Positions 33,755 through 43,604 are shown, counted from the first letter of the stretch. The stretch: 64,000 nt of DNA from JABDIY01 sp963803845 (GCA_963803845.1 CAWDNZ010000004.1:1364001-1428000); one strand, 5' to 3'. Notes: generated by a model from the letters alone, not told the origin. Made by a program: numbers and translations.

Positions 33755-35536
33755 ATGACCCGACTCAACGGAGCACAAGCCCTCATCAAGAGCCTGGAGC
33801 ACGAGGGTGTAGAAGTGATCTTTGGATACCCCGGGGGAGCGATCCTTCCGGTCTATGACCCGATCATCGATTCACCGATTCGCCATATTCTCGTTCGTCA
33901 CGAACAGGGTGCTGGGCACGCCGCCGAAGGCTACGCCCACGCCACCGGACGCCCTGGTGTGTGCATGGTTACCAGCGGTCCTGCCGCCACCAACATCGTC
34001 ACCCCTCTTGCCGACGCCATGCTCGACAGCGTCCCCATGGTATGTATTACCGGTCAGGTGGCGTTGGCGGCGATCGGTACTGATGCTTTTCAAGAGTGCG
34101 ACACCACCGGCATCACTCGGTCGATCACGAAGCACAACTTCCTCGTCACTCGGGCCGAAGACATTCCCGGCACTATCAAGGCGGCGTTCTACATTGCCAC
34201 ATCCGGCCGCCCCGGTCCGGTGCTGGTGGACATCCCGAAGAACATCGTGGATGCCACCAATCCTGAGGCGTATTTCGATTTCGACTATGAGTCAGCCCAC
34301 ATCGACCTTCCCGGGTACTCACCGTCTGTCGAGCCAGACCTCGATCTCATCGATGCCGCTGCCAAACTGATCGCTGAGGCCACCCAACCCGTGCTTTACG
34401 TGGGCGGCGGGGTTCTGAAGGCTCGGGGTGCCGAGGCACTCGAGGAGTTGGTTGAGCTCACGGGCATACCGGTGGTCACCACCCTCATGGCCAGAGGCGC
34501 ATTCCCGGACCGGCACGAACTCTGCCTCGGGATGCCCGGGATGCACGGCAACTACACAGCTGTCAATGCGATGCAGAAGAGCGACCTATTGATTGCGCTG
34601 GGGAGCAGGTTCGATGACCGCATCACAGGTCGCCTCGGCGGATTCGCGCCGGATGCAAAAATTATCCACATCGACATCGATCCCGCCGAACACGGAAAGG
34701 TTCGCAAGCCCGACGTGGCAATAGCAGCCGATTGTCGTCTCGCCACCGAAGCCCTCATCGCGGCGTTGAAGACGGCGGGATATCCCACTTCTAGCGCCGA
34801 CATCTCGGCCTGGCGTTCCACGCTCAGCGGGTGGCAAGAGATGTTCCCGCTCACCTATGAGCAATCTGTTGATGGCGAGTTGCTGAAACCGCAATACGTG
34901 ATCGAGCGACTTCGTGATCTCTCACCCAAGGACACCATCGTCACCAGCGGTGTCGGGCAGCATCAGATGTTCGCCAGCCAGTATTGGGAGTTCAACTATC
35001 CCTACACATGGATCAACTCCGGCGGACTGGGGACAATGGGCTTCTCGATTCCCGCCGCCGTGGGAGCAAAGGCCGGAATGCCGGATCGCACAGTCTGGAG
35101 CATCGATGGTGACGGCTGCTTCCAGATGACCGCTCAGGAGCTGGTTACCGCGTCAGTGGAGCGGATCCCCATCAAGGTGGCGTTGCTCAACAACGCCTAC
35201 CTCGGGATGGTGAAGCAATGGCAGGACATGTTCTATGACGAACGTTTGAGTGAGGTGCACTTGAGCCACGAAATGCCGGACTACGTCAAGTGGGCCGAAG
35301 CGATGGGATGTGTTGCGTTCCGGGTGGAAAGCCCCGAGGAAGTGGACGAGGTGATCAAGAAAGCGAATGCGATCAACGACCGGCCGGTCGTGGTGGAGTT
35401 CCGCTGTGTCAACTCCGAAAAGGTCTTCCCGATGGTCCCCGCCGGGGGCAGTAACGACGATCTGATCGTGGATCCGAGTCAGCGTGAGGTGCAGGCCCGT
35501 ATCCGCAGCGCCAGCAACGAAAGCAGCAACTCATGA
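33755..35536 (+). CDS. ilvB: Acetolactate synthase, catalytic (large) subunit
   Basis: A 593-residue ThDP enzyme that condenses pyruvate with pyruvate or 2-ketobutyrate, the first common step of valine and isoleucine synthesis. Catalytic Glu50 lies in RHEQGAGHAAEGYA, the N-terminal FGYPGGAILPVYD is typical, and the ThDP/Mg motif GDGCFQMTAQEL to NNAYLGMV spans about 452-486. AAGGAT precedes the ATG. It is under the attenuator upstream and overlaps ilvN by 4 bases. Confidence 0.97.
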   Translation: MTRLNGAQALIKSLEHEGVEVIFGYPGGAILPVYDPIIDSPIRHILVRHEQGAGHAAEGYAHATGRPGVCMVTSGPAATNIVTPLADAMLDSVPMVCITGQVALAAIGTDAFQECDTTGITRSITKHNFLVTRAEDIPGTIKAAFYIATSGRPGPVLVDIPKNIVDATNPEAYFDFDYESAHIDLPGYSPSVEPDLDLIDAAAKLIAEATQPVLYVGGGVLKARGAEALEELVELTGIPVVTTLMARGAFPDRHELCLGMPGMHGNYTAVNAMQKSDLLIALGSRFDDRITGRLGGFAPDAKIIHIDIDPAEHGKVRKPDVAIAADCRLATEALIAALKTAGYPTSSADISAWRSTLSGWQEMFPLTYEQSVDGELLKPQYVIERLRDLSPKDTIVTSGVGQHQMFASQYWEFNYPYTWINSGGLGTMGFSIPAAVGAKAGMPDRTVWSIDGDGCFQMTAQELVTASVERIPIKVALLNNAYLGMVKQWQDMFYDERLSEVHLSHEMPDYVKWAEAMGCVAFRVESPEEVDEVIKKANAINDRPVVVEFRCVNSEKVFPMVPAGGSNDDLIVDPSQREVQARIRSASNESSNS

Positions 35537-36054
35537 CCCGACCCGGCGATCTTTCCCACCACACTCTGTCCGTCCTTGTGGAAAACAAGGCAGGTGTTCT
35601 CGCTCGCGTTGCCGATCTGTTCGCACGGCGGGGTTACAACATCGTGAGCCTCGCCGTCGCTCCAACCAATGACCACCGTTTCAGCCGCATAACGATCGTG
35701 GTCGACGTAGAGTCGGCACCGCTGGAACAGATCGTGAAGCAGCTGTTCAAACTGATCAATGTGGTGGAGATACAAGAGCTCAGCCCGAACGCCAGCGTGG
35801 AGCGGGAGCTGATGATCGCCACAGTTCGAAGCGCCCGCGATCGCAGCCAGATCCTGGAATTGGTCGACATCTTCGAGGCCAAAATCCTGGCGGTCAGCAA
35901 GGAGCGTTTAACGGTGAGTTTGGAGGGTCATCCCAGCAAAGTGGACGATTTCGAAGAACTGCTTCGGGACTACGGGATCGACGATGTCCAGCGCACCGGT
36001 CGGATCGCACTGCCCAAGATCGGCAACACTCCAACGAGCGTTCGCGCCGAATAG
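35533..36054 (+). CDS. ilvN: Acetolactate synthase, regulatory (small) subunit
   Basis: A 173-residue subunit that binds valine and sets feedback inhibition of IlvB. The N-terminal ACT domain reads HTLSVLVENKAGVLARVADLFARRGYNI, and the second half contains RELMIATV and the ALS_ss_C-type region ILELVDIFEAKILAVS. Its ATG overlaps the ilvB stop by 4 bases, giving coupled, stoichiometric expression. Length is normal. Confidence 0.96.
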   Translation: MTRPGDLSHHTLSVLVENKAGVLARVADLFARRGYNIVSLAVAPTNDHRFSRITIVVDVESAPLEQIVKQLFKLINVVEIQELSPNASVERELMIATVRSARDRSQILELVDIFEAKILAVSKERLTVSLEGHPSKVDDFEELLRDYGIDDVQRTGRIALPKIGNTPTSVRAE

Positions 36055-36142
36055 CCCCGGTCCCCAGTTCGAACCGCCCCGGTTCAGGCCTATCCTTTTG
36101 CCGAGCCAACCAAAGCCTGACTCAAAACAGAGAGAAGAGACA

Positions 36143-37177
36143 ATGGCAGCAAACATGTATTACGAAGCCGATTGTGACCGGTCGGCCATCGCCGAGCGCA
36201 AGGTCGCCATCCTGGGCTATGGCTCGCAAGGCCACGCTCACGCATTGAACCTCAAGGAATCCGGAATCGATGTCCGGATCGGTCTTCGTAAAGAATCTGG
36301 ATCGGTTGACAAGGCCAAATCCGAAGGGCTCCGAGTCTTGCCGGTCGCCGATGCTGTCAAAGAAGCCGACGTGATCATGATGCTCATGCCGGACACCTCG
36401 ATGGGTGATATCTACACCGAAAGTGTTGCGCCCAATCTGAATGATGGCGACGCTCTGTTCTTCGCTCACGGCTTCAACATTCGGTTTGGCCTCATCGAAC
36501 CGCCCGCCGGCGTAGATGTCTGCATGGTCGCCCCCAAGGGCCCCGGTCACCTGGTTCGCCGTACGTACGTGGAAGGCGGGGGAGTTCCAGCGTTGATCGC
36601 TGTGGAGAATGACGCCACCGGCGGTGCCAAGGCGCTGGCCCTTGCATATGCCGATGCCATCGGTGGTGCTCGAGCCGGCGTGATCGAAACCACATTCACC
36701 GAAGAGACCGAGACCGATCTGTTCGGTGAGCAAGCCGTCCTCTGCGGCGGCACCACAGCGCTCGTGCAGGCAGGGTTCGAGACCCTTATCGAGGCTGGCT
36801 ACCAGCCCGAGGTCGCGTACTTCGAATGTCTCCACGAACTGAAGCTCATCGTGGACCTGATGTATCAGGAAGGCATCGCCGGGATGCGCTACAGCATTTC
36901 CGATACCGCCGAATATGGCGACCTCACCCGCGGGCCTCGCATAGTGAATGCCGAGACCAAAGCCGAGATGAAGCGCATCCTCACCGAGATCCAGGACGGC
37001 ACCTTCGCCAACGAGTGGGTGGAGGAAGGCCGAGGCGGACGTGAAAACTTCCACGCCTTGGAGGAGGCCGGCAAGGTTCACCCGATCGAGACGGTAGGCA
37101 GCAAACTGAGGGCCATGATGCCCTTCATCAATGCCGGTACCACCAGCGTCCGTGCCACCTCTGGCGGCCAAGGCTGA
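36143..37177 (+). CDS. ilvC: Ketol-acid reductoisomerase (class I)
   Basis: A 344-residue NADPH-type enzyme that isomerises and reduces acetolactate and acetohydroxybutyrate. The nucleotide loop GYGSQG is at residues 25-30, followed by HAHALNLKESGIDVRIGLRKESGS, where Arg and Ser residues favour NADPH. PKGPGHLVRRTYVEGGGVP and YECLHELKLIVDLMYQEGIAGMRYSISDTAEYG (in parts) are the class I knot motifs. The ATG at 36143 follows AGAGAAGAGA; a longer frame from 35984 overlaps ilvN and is not used. Third gene of the ilvBNC operon. Confidence 0.96.
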   Translation: MAANMYYEADCDRSAIAERKVAILGYGSQGHAHALNLKESGIDVRIGLRKESGSVDKAKSEGLRVLPVADAVKEADVIMMLMPDTSMGDIYTESVAPNLNDGDALFFAHGFNIRFGLIEPPAGVDVCMVAPKGPGHLVRRTYVEGGGVPALIAVENDATGGAKALALAYADAIGGARAGVIETTFTEETETDLFGEQAVLCGGTTALVQAGFETLIEAGYQPEVAYFECLHELKLIVDLMYQEGIAGMRYSISDTAEYGDLTRGPRIVNAETKAEMKRILTEIQDGTFANEWVEEGRGGRENFHALEEAGKVHPIETVGSKLRAMMPFINAGTTSVRATSGGQG

Positions 37178-37183
37178 AGGCCT

Positions 37184-37300
37184 AATTCCCTCTGCTGTCC
37201 CTCCGGGGGCCGTTCAGGCGCCACGGAGGCTTTGCCTTCGGCGCTCCAACAGATGTATCTGTAACGGCAGGCTTGGCTACTTAGCGTGCGTCGCTTTGCC
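37184..37300. repeat. Dispersed ~100-bp intergenic repeat after ilvC
   Basis: TGCTGTCCCTCCGGGGGCCG begins a segment that aligns with the spacer after msrB and with the one after the OmpA-domain gene, through TTCGGCGCTCCAACAGATG and CAGGCTTGGCTACTTAG. It fills nearly all of the spacer between ilvC and the convergent flavoprotein gene. Confidence 0.8.
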
Positions 37301-37316
37301 TGCGGCGTGGGCGCCG

Positions 37317-38468
37317 TCAGCCGAGGTAGTGCTGGAGGAACTCTAGATCTAGTCCGTCCGGCGGCTTGGTCTGGCGACCGGGGGAGTAGCGCTTCACGGC
37401 TTTCACTCCACCTACCTCGTACAACGTCTTCGCATCGATGAAGTGGTGGAGATACGGGGGAATGCGATCAAGGCCGGCCGTGGCGAAACGGAACGGACCA
37501 ACCTCGGCAACACCGCGGCCGCCGGTGAGATCAACAACCCAGCCGAGGTCACGCATAGCCACCATTGCGGTTGGTTGTCCGCGTAGCATTCGCACCGCAT
37601 TCTTGGCAGCACCGGTGCCGGCCTGCACAGCCGTCTGAGCGGCCATGGGTCGCAAATCGCCGTTGCTGTCTAGATGGGCGGCGGCGTCTCCGGCAGCCAG
37701 TAGGTCTTTCGTTCCTTCGACTCGGAGATCGTGCCCGATGTTGAGCCGACCTTCGGTAGTTGGCCCGATCTTGAATGCGTCCATCGTGGCGTTGAACCCT
37801 CCCGCCCAAACGGGCAGACCGTTGAGTTCTGTCCCGTCTTGGAGCACAACGCCATCGGACTGGATCGACGCAACCGGCGCATCCAGTTCGATCCGAACGC
37901 CTCTCCCAATGAGAAGGTCCTTCGCATGTGAACCGAGGCTTGGGTGGAACTCAGGCAGCAGGCGGGAAGCGGAATCAACGAGTGTTGCGTCGGCAACCCT
38001 GCTGGTGCTGAGCGCTCCGGCCAGCTGGACACCAGTGGCACCGCCGCCCACGATCACTACGTCTTCGGCTTCGCCGATGGCAGCTCGGAGGCGGAGCGCA
38101 TCGGCTGCCGTGCGGAGCCGGTAGGCATTGGCAAGGCCTGGGATGGGGGGCGCGGCCGGTTGGGCGCCAGCGGTGATGATCGTGATTCGCCCACGTACTC
38201 GATGTCCGGCCTCGGTAGTGACCACGCCTTTCCTGAACCGTTTCATCTTTCCTCTTACGACCGTGAGGTGGGGAAACAGTTGCGTGAGCTCGATAGCTGC
38301 GTCGGTGGCAGCATCCGCATGGCCAGCGACGGCAGCGAGCCGGGGCAGCATGTCCATAGTGCCGGTGGGGTCAACGGCGACCACATCTACGCGGGCGCGC
38401 CGCAAGCCGGCGATGGCGTAACACCCGGCATAACCAGCTCCAACTACTACGACGTCGGTCGCCAGCAT
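37317..38468 (-). CDS. FAD-dependent pyridine nucleotide oxidoreductase (NDH-2-like)
   Basis: About 383 residues. It has an FAD-binding dinucleotide motif GAGYAG at residues 10-15, a second one for NAD(P) at VIVGGGATGVQLAGAL, and the GDAAAH motif that closes the FAD site. The layout is that of type II NADH dehydrogenases and related quinone reductases. The C-terminal segment ends in YSPGRQTKPPDGLDLEFL and may be peripheral to the membrane. The ATG at 38468 follows an AGGG; an upstream GTG at 38504 would add 12 residues. Substrate not certain. Confidence 0.8.
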   Translation of the reverse strand: MLATDVVVVGAGYAGCYAIAGLRRARVDVVAVDPTGTMDMLPRLAAVAGHADAATDAAIELTQLFPHLTVVRGKMKRFRKGVVTTEAGHRVRGRITIITAGAQPAAPPIPGLANAYRLRTAADALRLRAAIGEAEDVVIVGGGATGVQLAGALSTSRVADATLVDSASRLLPEFHPSLGSHAKDLLIGRGVRIELDAPVASIQSDGVVLQDGTELNGLPVWAGGFNATMDAFKIGPTTEGRLNIGHDLRVEGTKDLLAAGDAAAHLDSNGDLRPMAAQTAVQAGTGAAKNAVRMLRGQPTAMVAMRDLGWVVDLTGGRGVAEVGPFRFATAGLDRIPPYLHHFIDAKTLYEVGGVKAVKRYSPGRQTKPPDGLDLEFLQHYLG

Positions 38469-38585
38469 TGGTTTTGCCCTGGTTCTAACAGTCTTGGTTA
38501 CCACTCCACCTATTTACCCCATCGAGCGGGGATTCACTCCGATTGGTAGCGTGTGTCACGTACTGTGGCCAGGCAGATGCGGTCG

Positions 38586-39083
38586 CTACAGGACTTCGTT
38601 GCCATACATCTGGCCCAGCGGCTCCTTGATGAATTCAAGCCGCTCGCCGTCGGGCCCCGCGAAGTAGATCGATGTACCGGACACAACTTCGTACTCACGG
38701 CCGAGCTCATCAAACTTCGCTTTGGTCGTTTCCCACACCTCGGGGGTGACGGAGATGGCGATGTGGTGGAGTCCTCCCAATACTTCGGCGTACTCGCCGA
38801 GGCCCAGTCCAGGGAAGTCGAAGAACGCAATGGAATTGCCGTTCCCAATGTCGAAGAAGAAGTGGGTGCTGCCTGCGTAGTCCCGATTCTCAAATAGCTC
38901 GGTCAACGGTAGTCCCAGCAGTCCCTGGTAGAACTCGATGGTGGTCTCGACGTCGGTGGATAAGACTGCCACGTGGTGAAAGCCACGAGCCGATGTTGGC
39001 GATCGGTTTGCCTTGGGCATGAGGTAGGTGGAACGGAGTCGTTCCCACTCCACGGTCCGATTTTCGGGACTGCCAGATTCCAT
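38586..39083 (-). CDS. VOC (glyoxalase/dioxygenase) superfamily protein
   Basis: A 165-residue protein with two beta-alpha-beta-beta-beta modules. The metal ligands of the superfamily can be placed at His36/37 in GFHHVAVLSTDVE and in GLHHIAISV, with Glu in GERLEFIKEP near the C-terminus. VOC proteins include glyoxalases, epimerases and ring-cleaving dioxygenases; the exact reaction cannot be assigned. It lies 117 bases upstream of the flavoprotein gene on the same strand. Confidence 0.82.
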   Translation of the reverse strand: MESGSPENRTVEWERLRSTYLMPKANRSPTSARGFHHVAVLSTDVETTIEFYQGLLGLPLTELFENRDYAGSTHFFFDIGNGNSIAFFDFPGLGLGEYAEVLGGLHHIAISVTPEVWETTKAKFDELGREYEVVSGTSIYFAGPDGERLEFIKEPLGQMYGNEVL

Positions 39084-39131
39084 GGTGAAACTTTACTTTC
39101 TAGTTCAAACTTTGACCAACAGAGGCAAGCG

Positions 39132-39707
39132 TTAGTGATCGACGGTGCCGGTGAAGACACCGACAAAAGGCAGGTTTCGGTAGATTTGCGCAGCGTCGAG
39201 CCCGTAGCCGATCACGAAGTCGTGGGGGATCTCGAAGCCAACGTGGTCGATGCGTAGACCGGCGGTATCTGTGCCTTCGCGCACGAGCAGTGAACAGACC
39301 GACACCGACGAGGCGCCCTGTTGCTCAAAGTGGTTCAGGAGATATTGCATCGTCAACCCAGTGTCCACAATGTCCTCCACTAAAACTACGTGGCGGCCAG
39401 CGGCGGGTGTGTCCAGGTCCTTCACGATCTTCACCACCCCGCTAGATCGGAGGGCATCACCGTAGGAACTCACGACCATCGCATCGAATTCCACCGGTCC
39501 CGGGTACGCCCGGAGAAGATCGGCAACGAAAATCACGCTGCCCTTCATGACCGCAACGAAGAGCGGGGTCTCCCCCTGGAACTTTCTGGCCAGCTCTTCA
39601 CCAAGCGCAGCCACACGGTCTTGGATCTGCTTTTCGGTGAGCAAGATTTCGCCAACCTCACCTTCAGCGGGAAATGGCGGTAGCGGCGGAAGTGAAGACG
39701 TTGTCAC
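39132..39707 (-). CDS. hpt: Hypoxanthine phosphoribosyltransferase
   Basis: About 191 residues. The PRPP-binding motif VLVEDIVDTGLT and the upstream LFVAVMKGSVIFVADLLR and VVSSYGD loops identify a purine salvage phosphoribosyltransferase that makes IMP (and GMP) from the free base and PRPP. The GTG at 39707 gives the usual length; the frame reaches back to an ATG at 39755 that would overlap the divergent gene's leader. In many actinobacteria hpt lies near tilS and ftsH, but neither is here. Confidence 0.92.
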   Translation of the reverse strand: MTTSSLPPLPPFPAEGEVGEILLTEKQIQDRVAALGEELARKFQGETPLFVAVMKGSVIFVADLLRAYPGPVEFDAMVVSSYGDALRSSGVVKIVKDLDTPAAGRHVVLVEDIVDTGLTMQYLLNHFEQQGASSVSVCSLLVREGTDTAGLRIDHVGFEIPHDFVIGYGLDAAQIYRNLPFVGVFTGTVDH

Positions 39708-39774
39708 ATGTCCATTCTGCCAAGGGTGACCCCCGACCCCACTGACGAAATCCATGTGGAGCTACTCTGAGCGG

Positions 39775-41346
39775 ATGGCAGGTCAGCGCTCGCAGAACAT
39801 CAGCAACCTCGACGGCGGGGACTTTGATGTACTGATCGTGGGCGGTGGGATCAACGGCGCGGTTTCTGCGGCTGCCTTGACCGCCCGCGGCCTTAGCGTG
39901 GCGTTGGTGGATCGGGGCGACTTCGCCGGCTTCACGAGTCAGGAGTCCTCCAATCTGGTCTGGGGCGGTTTCAAGTACCTCGAGAACTACGAGCTGCCGC
40001 TCGTTTGGAAGCTCTGCACATCTCGTAATCACTTGATGCGTCAATATCCCACCCGAATTTCAGAGCTGGGGTTCCTCGCAACGCTCGACAAGACCTCGCC
40101 GTTTCCGCCGTGGCTGGCTGCTTTGGGCACCTTTGGGTATTGGGGGATCGGTCGCTTCTTCACAAAGCCGCCGAAGTACTTCACCCCGAAACGAATCGAG
40201 GCGGTTGAACCCGTAGTGGATACTGCAACTGCAAGAGGCGGTATCGAGTACATGGATGCCTATCTGAAGGACAACGATGCCCGCTTTGTGTGGGGCTTCA
40301 TTCAGTCAGCTATCGACAACGGCGCAGTTGCCGCCAACTACGCCTCGCTGGCCGGTTCCAATCGCACCGCCCACGGTTGGGAGGCCACAATTTTCGACGA
40401 GCTGTCCGGCCAGAAAGTCAATCTGAAGGCTCGCTCCATCGTGAATGCGGCTGGTCCCTTCGTGGACGGTCTCAATGAGAAGTGGGGCCTGAAGACCGAG
40501 CACCGCATCGTGTATTCCAAGGGCATACATCTTGTAGTTCCTCGGATTACAGAGTCCGAACGGGTTCTGGCCTTTTTCGACGACACCGGCCGTTTGTTCT
40601 ACGTGATTCCCATGGCCCACCGCTCCGTAATTGGAACCACGGACACTCGCACGGAGATTGCAGATGAAGGAGTGACCGACCACGACCGTGACTTCCTGTT
40701 GGAACAGATCAATGCTCGGTTGGATTTGGCCACACCGTTATCACGCAACGACATCATCGGCGAACGGTCAGGGGTACGGCCGCTTGTGGTGAGGGTGGGG
40801 GGCAGCGACGAAACCGAGACGGACTGGACCAAGCTTTCCCGAAAACACGAAATCGAATCCGACCACGATGCCAACGTGGTGTCGATATTTGGCGGCAAAC
40901 TCACCGACTGCCTGAACGTGGGAGATGAGGTGGCAGAGGCGGTGGCTGAGCTCGGCTTTGTCATAGGGCCCCAAGTCGATGGCTGGTTCGGCGAGCCGCC
41001 TGCGGAGAGCCGGGAGGCGTTCTATGCTGCTGCCAAGGCCTTGGGACTGGATCGCAAGCCATTGGTCGAGCGTGCCGAATCCATGGCGGAAGTACTCTGG
41101 CGCCGCCACGGCCTCTCTGCCCATCAGGTCTTGCGAAGTATTGAGTCCGACCCTGTCATGGGGGAATCTGTCCTGGGCGATACCGACGTCTTGTGGGCTG
41201 AGGTCCAGCTCATGGCGGAACGAGAGATGATCGCAACGATCGATGACTTTCTTCGGCGCAGAACAAAGCTGTCGCTGATCTTTCGCCGCGATGAATTGAT
41301 GGCCCATCCAGACATGCCTCGTGTGAAGGAACTTCTCGGCGTCTGA
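39775..41346 (+). CDS. glpD: FAD-dependent glycerol-3-phosphate dehydrogenase
   Basis: A 523-residue flavoenzyme that oxidises sn-glycerol 3-phosphate to dihydroxyacetone phosphate and passes electrons to quinones at the membrane. FAD motif IVGGGINGA is at about 21-29, with the GFTSQESSNLVWGGFKYLE motif typical of GlpD, and RPLVVRVGGSDETE and GGKLTDC near 330-380. A DAO_C domain closes the protein. The ATG at 39775 was chosen; an ATG at 39754 would overlap the hpt leader. Confidence 0.93.
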   Translation: MAGQRSQNISNLDGGDFDVLIVGGGINGAVSAAALTARGLSVALVDRGDFAGFTSQESSNLVWGGFKYLENYELPLVWKLCTSRNHLMRQYPTRISELGFLATLDKTSPFPPWLAALGTFGYWGIGRFFTKPPKYFTPKRIEAVEPVVDTATARGGIEYMDAYLKDNDARFVWGFIQSAIDNGAVAANYASLAGSNRTAHGWEATIFDELSGQKVNLKARSIVNAAGPFVDGLNEKWGLKTEHRIVYSKGIHLVVPRITESERVLAFFDDTGRLFYVIPMAHRSVIGTTDTRTEIADEGVTDHDRDFLLEQINARLDLATPLSRNDIIGERSGVRPLVVRVGGSDETETDWTKLSRKHEIESDHDANVVSIFGGKLTDCLNVGDEVAEAVAELGFVIGPQVDGWFGEPPAESREAFYAAAKALGLDRKPLVERAESMAEVLWRRHGLSAHQVLRSIESDPVMGESVLGDTDVLWAEVQLMAEREMIATIDDFLRRRTKLSLIFRRDELMAHPDMPRVKELLGV

Positions 41347-41407
41347 GGGGAGTTGGCGCTTCGGCGATGGTGGAAGAGCCCGCGGCCGCGTGCGCTGTCG
41401 CCCATCG

Positions 41408-41443
41408 TCGCCGAATCGGTCGACTTTTCAACCGATTCGGCGA
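41408..41443. terminator. Bidirectional hairpin between convergent glpD and secreted hydrolase
   Basis: TCGCCGAATCGGT (41408-41420) pairs exactly with ACCGATTCGGCGA (41431-41443) across a 10-base loop. A 13-bp perfect stem between convergent stop codons is a likely terminator, although no long T run follows on either strand. Confidence 0.65.
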
Positions 41444-41464
41444 AGATGGAGCAAATGGCGGGAA

Positions 41465-43477
41465 TTAGCCTTCGATGATGTCGATGATCACCGCATTGCG
41501 GATCACATTCGCTTCCACGGTGACCAGCTCCCCATCAGGGCCCGGCACATCGAATGGTTCGAAGACAGCGATTTCGCCATTGCCGAGATCCACCGTGGCA
41601 GTTTCTCCGGTACCCAGCGGCACGACCACCGGCTGGATGATGATGATTTCGCCATTGGCGGCTTCGAGAATGAGCGGTGGTTGGATCACCTCACCGTTGA
41701 TAATCAATGACTCGACGAGTATCGGTTCTCCACCGGGTCCCTCGATCACGATGGTGAGAGCGGGTGGGGGGCCGAAAAGGTCGAATGGATCGGCCACGTT
41801 TGGTTCACAATCCAACCCGACCGGTGGGAGCGCTTGGGTCAGCAGGTACTGGTCGATGACGGACGCTGCGCACGCTGAACTCTGCGAAGCTATGTGGCCG
41901 CGGCCTCCGGCGACCGTGAGTAGTTGTGAGTTGCCCAGTTCGTTGTCCATCGCCACTGCGCCGGCATAGGCGGTCGCAGGATCGAATTCGTTGTTGACGA
42001 CCAGGACCGTGTTGGCGGTCTCCGCGTCCCAGGGGCCTGTGTAACGGTCCTCGTCAACTCCGGGCCAATCGCTACAGACGCTGCCGTTCCATGTCCAGAG
42101 TGGCCCGAAGACGAACCCATCGGCGTCGAGGCGCTCCGCAGTCTCAGCCCATACCTGAGCGTCGTCGGGGTTGGTGGCGTCGGAGCACAGCACACCTGGA
42201 AAGCCCTCCAGGAAGTTGAAGTACTTCGGCGGGCCGATCTTGGTGGCGTAGGAACCCTGCCACAGTCCGGCCCGGGCGATGAAGCTGTTGGGTTGTTCCG
42301 CCCGGAATGCCCGGATGTCCTTTGCGAAGACGGAGAAGTCCGCACCTGGGTTGGCGACGAGATTCTCCAAGTCCGCCACTATGAACGCGATGATCGGCCA
42401 TACGTCGCCAACGTAGAGAATGCCAAGGGTCTCTGCGATAAGATCCGAGGCCCGATAGGTGAAGGTTTCAATGACAACTTCACCCGTTTCGAAGTCCACG
42501 AACTCGAACACCAGTTCGACCGGGTTGGCTAACAACGCCTCGTAGAGGGCGTTGTATCGCGGGGAGCTGTTCGGGGCGATGGGGCAGGCGTCTGGCCGTG
42601 AGTCGCAGAGTGCGAAGAACAACTCGAGCGCGTCCTGAGCACCCTCGTGGCTCTTCAGGCGAGCGTCCACCGGAACCGTCTCACCCGTCCCGTTGCGGCC
42701 ACTGGTCCATTCGACCGGATCCAGCGCGCTGTCCAGCGCAATTGCTCGCACACGATCGGGGAACAGGTTGGCATAGGTGGCGCCGACCATTGTTCCGTAG
42801 CTGTAGCCGACGTAGGTGAGCTGCTCATCGCCGACGGCTTCTCGGAGCCTGTCCATGTCACGGGCCACGTTGGCTGTCGACATGTGGTCAAGCACCTTGT
42901 TTCCTCGCTGGGCGCAAGCTTCTTGAAGTGCATCGTCACCGGCTAGCCACTCCGCCTGTTCGGCATCGGTGATTGGGAATGCTCCAGTCCTGAATGCTTC
43001 CTGGGCCCGTTTCTTGTAGTTGCCGTAACACCGGGCCGGTGTGCTCAGGAGGATGCCGCGTGGGTCAAACCCGATGACGTCGAAATTCGCCCGGAGTTCC
43101 GGCGAGAAGATAAACGGAGCGGAGAAGAGTGTGAATTCAACGCCTGACCCGCTGGGTCCTCCGGGGTTGGAGAATAACGAGCCGCCGGTGTTGGAGGGAT
43201 TGGTTGACGGGATCCGAACCACCGAGAGTTGGATCGTGCCACCCGAGCTTCCGTCGTAGTCCAGCGGAACTGGGACCACGCCGCACTCGAATCGGACCGG
43301 GCCGCCAAAGAACTCGGAAAACTCATCAGGCCAGACTTCTCGCTGGATGTCTTGGTAACACGAGCGCCAATTGATCTTGGACTTCTTCGGCGCAGCCGAA
43401 GCAGCGGTCGTGACCAGCGCCGTTGAGACCATAAGTAGCGAAAGGACTGCCGCCAGCAGCCGGATCGTTCGAGACAT
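41465..43477 (-). CDS. Secreted alpha/beta hydrolase, tripeptidyl-aminopeptidase-like
   Basis: A 670-residue exported protein with a classical signal peptide (RLLAAVLSLLMVSTALVTTAASA, in two parts). The N-terminal half has the proline-iminopeptidase-like fold: GGPSGSGVEF oxyanion region, FDVIGFDPRGI, and nucleophile elbow GYSYGTMVG with Ser226. A TAP-like C-terminal domain follows with NTVLVVNNEFDPATAYAGA and GGRGHIASQSSACAA (the His motif). The last 110 residues form an unusual Ile/Val/Glu-rich beta tail with repeated NGE turns. Probably cleaves N-terminal peptides outside the cell. Confidence 0.88.
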   Translation of the reverse strand: MSRTIRLLAAVLSLLMVSTALVTTAASAAPKKSKINWRSCYQDIQREVWPDEFSEFFGGPVRFECGVVPVPLDYDGSSGGTIQLSVVRIPSTNPSNTGGSLFSNPGGPSGSGVEFTLFSAPFIFSPELRANFDVIGFDPRGILLSTPARCYGNYKKRAQEAFRTGAFPITDAEQAEWLAGDDALQEACAQRGNKVLDHMSTANVARDMDRLREAVGDEQLTYVGYSYGTMVGATYANLFPDRVRAIALDSALDPVEWTSGRNGTGETVPVDARLKSHEGAQDALELFFALCDSRPDACPIAPNSSPRYNALYEALLANPVELVFEFVDFETGEVVIETFTYRASDLIAETLGILYVGDVWPIIAFIVADLENLVANPGADFSVFAKDIRAFRAEQPNSFIARAGLWQGSYATKIGPPKYFNFLEGFPGVLCSDATNPDDAQVWAETAERLDADGFVFGPLWTWNGSVCSDWPGVDEDRYTGPWDAETANTVLVVNNEFDPATAYAGAVAMDNELGNSQLLTVAGGRGHIASQSSACAASVIDQYLLTQALPPVGLDCEPNVADPFDLFGPPPALTIVIEGPGGEPILVESLIINGEVIQPPLILEAANGEIIIIQPVVVPLGTGETATVDLGNGEIAVFEPFDVPGPDGELVTVEANVIRNAVIIDIIEG

Positions 43478-43604
43478 TACCGCTCCTTGTGTTGTGTGCG
43501 TCGAACTTAATGGCGCTGAGAGCGGTGTGCAACCACTTTCTGTCGCAACTGTCCGGTTCGGCGATGGTGAGTAATTTCGTCGCTCGATTCGACTGTGCTA
43601 GCAA

